Shown piece by piece: positions 1-9,453 of a DNA stretch of 64,000 nt (position 1 is its first letter; each line of letters starts with the position of its first letter). The stretch comes from Lepidodermella squamata. Taxonomy: Eukaryota > Gastrotricha. The notes beneath the pieces were generated by a model. That model ran no database searches. It was not told the origin of the DNA and saw only the letters and a program-made list of their open reading frames with translations. Position numbers and translations under genes: made by a program. The stretch lies in the NCBI GenBank assembly GCA_047495785.1, contig JBLDXI010000032.1:3534001-3598000 (forward strand), in the 5' to 3' direction.

Positions 1-2
1 TA

Positions 3-125
3 GCTCTTCAGTTTCAACTTCCTTCGCTCACTCCCGGTTTCGATGAAGATTTTGATGATTCTTGTTACACTTACGTGGACTACCTTTTCCGGGCTATCGA
101 AGATGAAAGTCTTCTGAACTATTAA
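3..125 (+). CDS. 3' end of an unknown gene (partial)
   Basis: Open frame from the window edge to a TAA. It could be read as an exon beginning after the CTCTTCAG at 4-11, which resembles a 3' splice site. The C-terminus is acidic and aromatic (PGFDEDFDDS, then YVDYLFRAIEDE, ending LLNY). I do not recognise the protein. Its stop lies only 48 bp before the next ATG, and that gap holds a splice-acceptor-like TTCAATATAG, so the two genes may be co-transcribed. Confidence 0.5.
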   Translation, partial: ALQFQLPSLTPGFDEDFDDSCYTYVDYLFRAIEDESLLNY

Positions 126-173
126 TACAATTTTTGAAGTAGTTGTTTTGTTCAATATAGGGTTGTTAATAAA

Positions 174-1341
174 ATGAGTCAAGATAGCAGTTTTGAGCGT
201 AAAAATGTGTTCGAACTGATGGAGGATGAATCTAACCAACAGAGCACCGGTACTTCGAAACCGGCGGGAACTTCTAGCAATTCTCCGTCTGTTGTGATGG
301 AAGACGACGGCCCTGTGCCACCTCATTCTCCTCGCGAAGGTGAACCACTGATAATAAGAATTCCGAGCAAATCTCCGTCGCCGAAAAAAGCCCCTGCTAA
401 CGAAACAAAGGGAAAGAAGAAAGCTAAGCCGAGGCGGAAAAAGAGAGGCAAGAACCTCGATGACTCAGATTGTAGCGATGGCGGTCTGGATCCACGAGCT
501 AAACAACTGTTCAAGAAATACACTGCTAACAAAGGTAAAGGCGCTGGATCAGGAAAAAATGATATCGGGCCCTTTGTTAGAGCTGCAGGGCTTGAAAAGG
601 GCGAACAAAGCGCCAATTTTACTGTGATAAACAGTGCAGCTCAGGATGCTGCTTCATCGTCTCAAGTCAGCATAGGACGAGGGGGAGTTCTCGAACCTCA
701 CTTCTACGATTTAGCGAATTGCGACCCCGACCAGCCATGGCTTTGCTGTTTTTGCCGACGCCCGCCTTACTACGGGCAGTTGAGCTATTTATACGGTCCT
801 TACACGATCTCCGGTCAGTTCCACAAATATTTGATGGATGATCCCTATGATTGCTGCCAGCTGGAAAAGTCCTATCGAAGCAAAATGAAATCTGAACCTA
901 AGGAAGATGCTGGCCCTTCAGCTGTTTGGTTTCATTGGGAATGCTTCTTGTTCACCAACGGCTGCTACTTTTTAAACAAGCTGATTGGCTTGGACGATGC
1001 TGTAAAAATTGCTGTAAAAACCGTGAGTCTGAAATATGTCGTCAAAAATATTGATTTTTTTTTTCATTTTGCTGTACCAGAAATGCTCCTATTGCAAAGG
1101 CCTCGGCGCAACGTTGTCCTGTTGCGCTAAAAACTGCTCAAAAACGTACCATTATCTGTGCGGGCGTGGGTCAGGTATGCCAACAGACATCAGACGTTCT
1201 AATTGCATTATCTTAATATTTTGCGATGATTTGCCAGGAGCGTCTTTCAATGAGGAATATTGTACTATATTCTGCCACAGTCACAAAAACGGCTTTCAAC
1301 CGAAGCGGAGCACCGCCAATAACAGTGACAGCATTCATTAG
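174..1341 (+). CDS. TCF20/RAI1-type extended PHD (ePHD) protein
   Basis: Three exons: 174-1022, 1081-1174, 1238-1341; 348 aa. Residues 1 to about 180 are low complexity with a Lys/Arg-rich stretch (KKKAKPRRKKRGK) that could be a nuclear localisation signal. The rest is an extended PHD module: WLCCFC, a GPY segment, a HWEC, then after intron 1 CSYCKGLGATLSCC, the YHYLC signature and a final FCHSHK. The order of Cys/His ligands and the Gly-Ala-Thr after the second CxxC match the ePHD of TCF20, RAI1 and PHF-type chromatin readers. Expected role: nucleosome- or DNA-associated chromatin factor. It is much shorter than vertebrate TCF20/RAI1 and consists almost only of the ePHD plus an N-terminal tail. 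Both introns fall inside the ePHD coding region. Confidence 0.8.
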
Positions 1342-3056
1342 TCGGTTGACAAGCCAACTTGTCTTTTCTTTGAAATTTGATCCGTAAAGACAAAGCATTT
1401 TGTAATTTTGTTTGTTTAATAAAAGTTGAAACGGAAGTTTACTCTAATCTTGTCAATTTGGGGCGCGTTCTTTTCGAGGAAAGCACAGTTCAGAAATTAC
1501 CTGAAGGCGTCCGCTGTTCGAAAAACGAAATACCCGCCTGCAGGTCGATCAGTGCAGTTTTAATATAATTTGCCATGTCAACTGCGTTTACGCGATATTC
1601 ATTCATAAATTTTGCGCGTCTTTGCGGTCCATTTGTGATTTTTAAAGCTCATATAAATCCACTTGTTAATCCGATAGCTCAACTTGACACATAATCGCCC
1701 ATTCAGCCGCGCCCAATCGAAAGCTTATTAAACGTAAAAAGTTATTGCTATAAGGTGCAGTGTGTTGATCACTGTATTGCCTGCTTCAGCATTTGCGTTG
1801 TTTGCGTGGAAAAATATTGTTATTCATAATATATATTTTTTCAAAAATAAATAAACCTACAATAAATTATATTGAGCCCACTCAATATCCAATCAAACGA
1901 GGATCATAGCGCTTCACGCGCCCATGCGTTCTTGCGCCCAAGCACTAATTTCCTCATTTTTTGACGCTATAGAATAACCTGTTTACGGCGACCGTTTCCG
2001 TCACCGTTTTTCTTTGCCCAGAGCCTAGAAAATAAGAATTATACCCCTTGATTTTTATGAATAAGAAATGCTTGCACCTTATAGAGTACTTATGTCTCAA
2101 GTATTTGATTTGGCGCGAAATATTTGCTCATCACAGCCATATTTCTGTCAAACTGAATATCGCAATTTTTTCCAGTTGAGAAACGATTGAAACTGAAATA
2201 TATGCTAATGCCACGCCCTTTTTCGGTCACTGTGCCATCTCTTTTACTAGGCCTTATTGCCTGAATTGATGCTTCAATGAATGCAATAACAGGCCTGAGG
2301 AAAATTATAGGCTCGAGTTAATTTTTTTCTTTCTAGCGCGCTCGCTCCCTCGCGCACCGATAAACATGTTTACATGTTTAGTGTTCTGAGTTACCTAAAG
2401 TCCATGTCCACTGAGGTGTAGGTAACCTGCGAAGGCGCTCCTTTTTTCTTATAATCCTATTAAGTTTGCAGGTAGGTAGTTTGGTGCATTCACACATGGC
2501 TGGCAATTGTATAGGAGGTACGCAGAACGAGCGCAGCATAGTATCACCAACGTCTGATGCGTCAACACCCTCAGTCAATGTTTTCGTAATATCTCACACT
2601 TTTCATAGGCTATTTGCAGATTTTATTAAGCATATATAGTTGAAAGCGTCTGAACAGTCACTAAAAAATGCACGCATTTCAATCATTCATTAGCCAATTT
2701 TTACGAAATGACAGAACAATGATGTTATTAAATTGCCTTGAGAATAATTTTACTTGATGCGCGGGTTACTCATCAGCAATCATCAGACGCGTCGACCTTT
2801 ATATTCAGCACGAGTAGCTTGCAATACACATTATTGTCCGTTTCGTGTTGAATTTTCAGAAACTATCATCTGGTGATTTTCCCTTACCGGAGCGATTGTA
2901 TAAAGTTGGCCATCTGTCAGGCGTGGCAGAATTTCCTCCCTCATTATTTTCACATAGTGTTAAACAAGTCACGTTCATATGCTTCTCTCAGACCTGGATA
3001 TAATTCGGCTCTTTACCTTACGATTCTTTTTCCAGAATATCATATAAATTTTATAT
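1342..3056. other. Intergenic, no gene seen
   Basis: AT-rich sequence with short unsupported reading frames only. It presumably contains the 3' UTR of the ePHD gene and the promoter of the Ras-like gene. I see no RNA gene, repeat array or conserved motif. Confidence 0.5.
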
Positions 3057-4069
3057 ATGCCACTGTTTTCATCTAACAAGAGCAAACGGCGGGATTCGTT
3101 AGCCAAGCCACCAGAGGTTTGCCGCATCGCGGTCCTCGGTACTTCGCAAACGGGCAAAACAGCCTTAGTCCAGCAGTTCTTGGAATTCAAAGTAAGAATT
3201 TAAGCGAAATTGCTCAGATATCAGCTGTATTTGCGATTTTGGACATTTAAATCCGATTTATTTTTCCAACTCAATGAGATCTATAGTTCCTCTGAGCCTA
3301 ATACTATATAATTGATTGGATTCATTTTAAATCATTTTTACTTTATTTTTTCCAACAGTTTTCTCAAAAGTACCGTCCGACTATCGATAGTATAATTGAG
3401 AAGAGCTATACTGTTGGCGAGGAAACCTATGAAATCGAAATTGTCGATGCAACAGGCAGTTTCGAGTTTCCGGCTATGCGTAAGGTGTACATCGATACAT
3501 CAGACGCTTTCATCATTGTCATGAGCATCGACCTGCCAGAATCAATCGAAGAGGCCCATCAGATGCTGCAGCTAATTCGTAATCGCCGGTCATCGCACGA
3601 CCGGGCATCACGGGGCAGTTTGCTTCTAACACCGCCTGATGGCTCGCCGATTTCCCAAGATAAAGCTGAGTCGAAATCTCCGAGGGTCGTGTTTGTCCTC
3701 AACAAAATGGACTTGCCGCCAGAGGAACGTAAAGTAAATGTCTCAGCAGTTCAATATGATCACGACTTTGGATTCGAGAATGTTGTATTGGTAAATTTTA
3801 ATTTCCAACAAATTCTATCGATCTAATATCCTTACTTTTTTCAGGCCAGCGCTAAGGAGAATTGGAACGTCGACGAGGCGTTTTCGCGGCTCGTGTCTCG
3901 ACCTACGCCTGATGCCGTGCAAATGGAACGAAGTCTTGAAGCTGCGTTACAACACCGCCGAATGACTGCTCCAGCTATTGACATCAACTCTGGTAGCGAT
4001 AACTTCATGCTCGCTTTGAAGAGCTCCATGGCGCCCAAACGCAATAGCTACAGTCCGATATCGCCCTAA
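3057..4069 (+). CDS. Divergent Ras-family GTPase (RASD/Ras-dva-like)
   Basis: Three exons, 3057-3191, 3359-3790 and 3845-4069; 263 aa. Visible G motifs: P-loop GTSQTGKT (residues 28-35), switch I region QKYRPTID, G3 DATGSFEF, G4 NKMD and G5 SAK. The segment FPAMRKVYIDTSDAFIIV resembles RASD (Dexras/Rhes) and Ras-dva proteins. The residue matching Gly12 is Ser and the one matching Gln61 is Ser, so intrinsic GTP hydrolysis may be weak. A Ser-rich insert lies between G3 and G4. The protein ends in SPISP with no CAAX box, so it is not prenylated in the usual way. Its role is probably signalling; the exact subfamily is not settled. Confidence 0.8.
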
Positions 4070-4643
4070 AAAAGTCGCCTTTCGCTGCAGTCAGTGCTTT
4101 TATTAACTAGTGCTTTATCTCTACTATATGATTTACCCGGAAGTTGGCAATATAACTTCGTTTTTCAATCTTAATTTCCGTTGTTTTCATTAATTCCGAA
4201 GTTATGAGTCTGCTGGATTGTCATCGGAATATTTACACCTTGTTAAACTTGAAAAAAACATAATATAAATGACTCTTAGCTGTTAGAATGCGAAAAACGT
4301 AATTTTCGAACTATTTTGGAAATAAAATTGTACCTCAATGATGAGCGCGCTCGTGTCAGGTTTTAGGGTCTATTACGCATCAAATAAACGGATAAACAAG
4401 ACCTGTCCGTTTCTTCCATGCAGAATTCACGTTCAAGCATGCGAAGCTTCAGCGGGAAAATGTAAATTTAAAACACGAGCAGGAAGTTTTTCATCAACGT
4501 GGATAAGCGATGTTATTTTAATTTTACTGTAAAACGCAATGCCTCCTCCCCGATGTAAACAGATCTCACCTCATTGTCCCTGCATTTGCTCTTTCACCTT
4601 TCAACCCGTGACGCAACATATTCGTTCGCTCGATGGTTGGAAT
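4070..4643. other. Intergenic, no gene seen
   Basis: 3' flank of the Ras-like gene and upstream flank of the first secreted-family gene. Short reading frames here show no protein-like composition. Confidence 0.5.
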
Positions 4644-4654
4644 CTATATAAGCG
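4644..4654 (+). promoter_or_regulatory. TATA box, secreted family member A
   Basis: CTATATAAGCG about 160 bp before the member A start codon. It is one of seven TATA-like boxes, one before each gene of the family. Confidence 0.5.
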
Positions 4655-4811
4655 TTTAGTGCATAGTAAAAAATGTCTCAGACCGCAAAACATCACGTGT
4701 TTCAACCTACACCACGATTTTTTTTCAAATAAAACCACGAGTATTTGCTGAAAGATAGTTCATCAACGTCTATTGCTGTAATTTTCCTAATATAGGCAAC
4801 AGATTAACGAA

Positions 4812-5216
4812 ATGCAGTTTTTCGCTGTCGTTCTTTGCGTTTCGATTGTTTTGGCCGTAGCTATTGCGGCACCAGTGTCGAAGGGGCGCAAGTCTGTTGC
4901 CAAGACCCGAGATGACGTTACTGTCAAGCCACTTGATCCCAGATCAGCAGCAATGGCGATGCTGCTTGCAGAGGGCCCAATCAGAAATACATTTCGCCGC
5001 GCATTTCCTGCGTGCGATGTGTGGGCTAGCAGAAAATTGGCGGAGAATGGGGGATCTATCGATAAATTGGCGGAAGGTATGTATTCTAGTTACTTATTCA
5101 AAATTGCAGGCTCATCTATTTTATTTTTTCAAGCGATCGATGGCGGAGAAGATGTGGCGATAGGCCTGGAATTCTTGTTATACTGCGTTCTTGGCTACGA
5201 CCAAATTATTGAATAA
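4812..5216 (+). CDS. Small secreted protein, C-x2-W-x34-C family, member A
   Basis: Two exons, 4812-5076 and 5134-5216; 115 aa. An N-terminal signal peptide (VVLCVSIVLAVAIAAP) is followed by a basic linker and the family domain: CDVW, then LAE at the phase-1 splice junction, then LEFLLYC. Spacing between the two domain cysteines is 37 residues, as in all seven members. The protein ends 9 residues after the second Cys (VLGYDQIIE), so unlike its paralogs it lacks the C-terminal helix-like extension. The intron ends in TTTTTTCAAG. Function unknown; presumably secreted. Confidence 0.75.
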   Translation: MQFFAVVLCVSIVLAVAIAAPVSKGRKSVAKTRDDVTVKPLDPRSAAMAMLLAEGPIRNTFRRAFPACDVWASRKLAENGGSIDKLAEGMYSSYLFKIAGSSILFFQAIDGGEDVAIGLEFLLYCVLGYDQIIE

Positions 5217-5394
5217 ACAAAACGGCTCAAATTAGATCGCACAAATATATATTGAAATGAATAAATTTTTTTCAAGATGATCCCATCGCAAGACTCTTAT
5301 TCGACATTTACGCAGGACGAGATCATAGAGTTTGCAAAGTTTCCGAAGATAACATTTTCAATTCTAAAAAAATGTAAGAAATTGTTGTCACATG

Positions 5395-5746
5395 TTAGCC
5401 GCGTCTCAGAAGCAGAGATTCGCCTGCCTTCAGAGAGGCCTTATCGATTAGAACAGGAGCGATAGCCTTGTCTCTTGACAAACAATTCACAATGAATTCT
5501 AGAATCAGATGGCGGGGGTGGCCTGCAACGATTTCTGGAAAAAAACGCATGTCATATACATTTATCATCAGATTATGGTCGAAAGTTTTTACTTTGAGAA
5601 ACTTCGGCGATTGATATGCCAAGCTCTTTGGTTTTTCCATCGATCCAAGCCTCGCAACGATCGTTTTGCTGTACTGGCATAGATGCCGTCGTATCTATCG
5701 CTGCAATCGTAAAAATCACGCAAGTCGCGAGAATATAACGAGACAT
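5395..5746 (-). CDS. Small secreted protein, C-x2-W-x34-C family, member B
   Basis: Minus strand, exons 5746-5593 and 5534-5395; 97 aa. The N-terminus (YILATCVIFTIAAI) looks like a signal peptide, with almost no linker before CEAW. The domain continues through GISIAEVSQ to the phase-1 intron, then LEFIVNC. The usual Phe/Tyr before the second Cys is Asn here, and the following segment lacks the Pro-x2-[DE]-Arg pattern of members C to G, so this is a divergent copy. It is probably transcribed divergently from the region shared with member C upstream. Function unknown. Confidence 0.7.
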
Positions 5747-5819
5747 GTCTTTATTGCCGTGTGAATTTGACAGCTTTTTCGTATAATAACCTGTTCCTAT
5801 GGCATTTCAGAAGCGGCAT

Positions 5820-5827
5820 TTATATAG
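5820..5827 (-). promoter_or_regulatory. TATA box, member B
   Basis: CTATATAA on the minus strand, about 75 bp upstream of the member B start codon. Confidence 0.5.
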
Positions 5828-6872
5828 AGGAGGGAGCCTATCAAACATCGGCTGCTGATGTAAGTTGATTGCGCCCACGGAAATGCATTTTTCAGCCAAC
5901 TATGCGGTACTGCGCTTCTTCAGCGATTATTTTGCGGATGTAATTTACGGGCCTAATGACAAGCATTTTTGTCGGAACGTCATACATGTTGTGAAAATAC
6001 CAAGCTTAACTATAAATCAGGCCCTATTGAGCGGATTAGGGTGGCAATACTCACTAGAAGCTATTTTATATCTAGAATTTCAAAAGAAAAACTGGACGTT
6101 GGGAACTTCGTTGTATTTCTAATATATGTCAGAACACCGAGTTTTGATTCTAATCTTGGAAATGCGAAATTAGATAATAGATAATTATATAATTATATTA
6201 TCATCTTGCGTAACCGAAGATGAGTGAAAAACGAGCAAAAAATGCAACTGTACGGCTCTTATCAATGCATTCATCATTCATTCTAAATATGGGAAAAATG
6301 CGAAGGACATCAGGCGAAATCAGTGTAAAATTTAGACGTAAAAGATATGTCTCAAGGCGAAATGTGAGAATTAAAACACTGATAATCTGGCTCAGGGTTG
6401 ACACGTGAGATGAGGAATGTACCCATCGTATCAGATTTGCTGATTATAGCCGCTTGCCGCGTTAATCAACGGCCAATTATATTGCTCGCATATTATCTCT
6501 TCAAATCGGCTTTCTTTCGTGATCAATGTCCGCAGTGAGCCTATTCGTATTCAACCCGATTCGCTTATTTTTATTTTAATTATTACAAATTCAAGATTAA
6601 CCGATATACAAATTATTTGATAGCTTGGAGAAAATACATGAGAAAAAAAAGCAGAGCGAGAATAGGAAAAAACGAAGGTATGTTATATTTTTTCCACAAT
6701 GATGGAAATTATCAATGATGAGAAAGGATTTATAGAAACAATATGTATAGCTTTTGATTTTTTGCCTTCTGTTTCAAGCTTCAATTTAAGACATTAATGA
6801 TGTCGGCGGTGGTTATTTCTTAATGAATTTTTCTACTATTAAACTCATTCGGGAATTTAAATATCGAATAGT
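5828..6872. other. Intergenic, no gene seen
   Basis: AT-rich stretch between members B and C. Reading frames at 5865-6122 and 6220-6408 have no protein-like composition and no family signature. Confidence 0.45.
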
Positions 6873-7347
6873 TTAGATCTTTCGGGCCTTCGACTTGGGT
6901 TTCTCGGCTTCCAGCGCCGTTTTCTCTTCGTCGATAGCCAGCTTCAGCATGGAGGGACGGTCCGACATTGGCTGGTCGTCCATCAGGCAAAATACGATGA
7001 ATTCGAGGGCGAGCTCCTTCGGTTCCGCCTCAACGATCACTGAGGGAAATAATAAGTTAAGATGCTTTGAAATAGGGAAGGGGCTCGAACTAACTTTTTG
7101 CAAGCTCGTCAACGTTGGTCTTCATCTCCTTCATCTTCGAGTCGATCCAGCTGTCGCAGGTGACTCCGTTGCCGAGGTTCATGAGTCCAGCGTTGAGGAG
7201 GCTGTCGAGTTCGTCGTCGTCGAGGCTGGGCGCCGGCGTGGTCGTAGTGGTGGTTCGTTGTTTCCTGTTGCCGACTGGTTTAGCATAGGCAACAGCAGCG
7301 ACCAGCACGCCGAAGACAACTACAGCTAGTGAAATTTTGCAGGCCAT
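6873..7347 (-). CDS. Small secreted protein, C-x2-W-x34-C family, member C
   Basis: Minus strand, exons 7347-7095 and 7039-6873; 139 aa. Signal peptide (LAVVVFGVLVAAVAYA), then a Thr/Pro-rich linker (TTTTTTPAP) likely to be O-glycosylated, then an acidic patch (DDDELD) and the domain: CDSW, DELAK at the phase-1 intron, LEFIVFCLMDDQP, DRPSML. The C-terminal tail is Lys-rich (KPKSKARKI). The layout of signal peptide, linker and domain closely matches member G, suggesting these two keep the ancestral architecture. Function unknown. Confidence 0.8.
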
Positions 7348-7457
7348 TTCGAGAAAGTTTAAAATTTGAAAAAACGACTAGTTATCACTAAAAAATAATA
7401 GAAAAAAACGTTATGCGCGACTTTTTGTAATTACCTGTGATTCTGACGTCTACAGAA

Positions 7458-7467
7458 GTTTTATATG
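7458..7467 (-). promoter_or_regulatory. TATA box, member C
   Basis: CATATAAAAC on the minus strand, about 110 bp before the member C start codon. Confidence 0.5.
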
Positions 7468-8586
7468 AGGAGAAAAAGAAGTGGGAGCGGGTTTATGAAG
7501 TGCAAATGTATCATCGTCAACATTTGCCTGTCAACACACGACTCAATTTAGATTTGTGTAACCAATCTCCTTCGTTTTTTTCCCATTAGAGCGTAGGCGA
7601 AGGTAAGATGTAGAAACGGCGATTTTTAATTACTAAACTTTGGTTTTATTTGCTGAAGAAATAAAGACAACTGTAGCCGCGACATTATCCTTATTACAAA
7701 TCTGCCGCGCGAAGAAAATCTTTGCGCTATCAGCTTTTTCTTCTAATAATCTCTGCCTTGTTTTTATTCCTCTTTTTTAGTGATTATTCACCCAAGATGA
7801 GTCTTTAGCTCAGTTTTTCCTCTCATCCGGTTACACAGGGTAAGGGAGTGCAAATAAATCCTCGAAAAAGAGCCATCTAATCGATTTTCTTCCGATTTCA
7901 ATTTGCCTATATAAGAGCTATTAACTGATAGTCTGCAATTCGCTGAAGTAGGCGTTTCGTCTCGTCAAATATTTGTCGCCCGGGTTCAGCAGATATAATC
8001 TGGGCTGATGACTTTTTTGTCCTTTCTTTTTGTTTCAAATATTTAGCTTGGCTCGGATCCGCGAATCTAAAATAATCCAGAAGGCGGCATGCGGCTATCA
8101 TCGTCAGGAAGGATTAAAAATCACCTCGTTTGAATCACTTCTCACGTCATTTTTCTTATTTATTCCGCCACATGATCTGAGTCATCACAATAAACCGAAA
8201 AGAGGCTTAGATAGTGTGACCGGGGGCGCTGATAGCCAACATACTATAGTCACACTTTTTCCAAGATCTAAAAAAAAACTTAAAACGGGAAAAGCTTGAT
8301 GGATTGAAAATCGGGTGGGCGCTGCGTGTTTTATTTTGGCCGCACAGATGAGACTCGGTCATCATTCTCTCGCTTGAATTGGCGTGCTGTGAAGCGTGTG
8401 TAACCATTTACAGAACGGGAAAGAAGAAGCCAAGCGTGATACGAAACGAGTTGGTGGTGCCCCTGAAGCTACAATGTGTCAAGCGGGAGAAAGGAATTGC
8501 CGAATTACCGGTTACTGCCCCCGATCGTTGTAGAGCAGCAGGCAGCAAGCAGCTGGGCGTCCGTGCGCTAAAAAAATGATCCGTCT
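7468..8586. other. Intergenic between members C and D
   Basis: Probably a divergent promoter region. Several short frames (for example 8030-8299 and 8408-8608) overlap on both strands but show no domain or codon pattern that supports a gene. Confidence 0.45.
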
Positions 8587-8592
8587 TATAAA
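8587..8592 (+). promoter_or_regulatory. TATA box, member D
   Basis: TATAAA about 130 bp before the member D start codon. Confidence 0.45.
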
Positions 8593-8718
8593 TGAAGTCA
8601 AAAATCAAAGTTAAAATAGTTTAACGCTTTCAGTGTTATTGAAAATATAAATATTGGTACAAACTTTCTAAATTGAAATTTCATTTTTAGAAAACACGTT
8701 GAAACAATTATTACAGCA

Positions 8719-9099
8719 ATGGCCAGTAAGACTGTATTTCACATAGCAGCCATTTTCGTTGTAGGAGCGCTCTTCGTGCAATCGAACGCTAACCCAGCTG
8801 AGGCGCTCTCATCGGTTGAGAGTGAAGAGAGCGCGGAGATCACTCAATCATGCGACGATTGGACAGCGAGTAAAATGGAGGAACTCCACGTTTCGTTCTA
8901 CGACCTCGCAGCAAGTATGCAAAAAATTGCAATAAATTTATCAGCGTCTAATTCTTTGTTTTTTTCAGTGATCATGGAAGGTGACTCAACCGAGCTATCG
9001 TTTGAATTCATCATGTTCTGCTTGATGGACGAATCGCCTGCCCCGGATCGGCAATCCATGCTGCGAAGTGAGATCGCCAAGATGAAGTCGAAACTTTAA
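8719..9099 (+). CDS. Small secreted protein, C-x2-W-x34-C family, member D
   Basis: Exons 8719-8914 and 8969-9099; 108 aa. Signal peptide (IAAIFVVGALFVQSNA), a short Ser/Glu-rich linker, then the domain: CDDWTASKMEEL, YDLAA at the phase-1 intron, IMEGD, LSFEFIMFC, and after the second Cys LMDESPAPDRQSML. The intron is 54 bp with a TTTTTTCAG acceptor. This is the cleanest copy to use as a query for the family. Function unknown. Confidence 0.8.
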   Translation: MASKTVFHIAAIFVVGALFVQSNANPAEALSSVESEESAEITQSCDDWTASKMEELHVSFYDLAASMQKIAINLSASNSLFFSVIMEGDSTELSFEFIMFCLMDESPAPDRQSMLRSEIAKMKSKL

Positions 9100-9453
9100 A
9101 ATCCATGCGTTTCACTCAATAAGCATTGATGTACCCCATCCTTTCCACGAGTTCCACGAGACCAAACCTTGTACCCTTGTCGCTACAGCTGGTTGATAAC
9201 AATACCTATACCTTTGGCGTGTTTATGTTGCAATTCAAAGACTGAGCTTCCTATCCTATGCTGTTTCGATTGAAGTTTCGTTGAAAATAAACATCAGAAA
9301 ACAAGATTAGCGGAGTTATTCCAACACTTTCAGTATTTTGAATGAATGAAGTCATGCTTCAGAAACAGTATAGTGCCTAGAATGCCACGTTCTACGTAGG
9401 AATATCGTGTAGAGAGTTGATAATGAAAAAGTTGCTTGCTTCAGTAGGAAAAC
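9100..9453. other. Intergenic, no gene seen
   Basis: 3' flank of member D and short promoter of the protease-ankyrin gene. A TGATAA (GATA-factor-type site) lies about 35 bp before the protease ATG. Confidence 0.4.

Noticed and set aside
323-616. 97-codon minus-strand frame
   Set aside because: It is antisense to the first exon of the ePHD gene and has no features of its own.
7090-7329. Plus-strand 144-codon frame over 6895-7329
   Set aside because: Shadow of secreted family member C; its composition reflects the antisense of a Thr/Pro linker.
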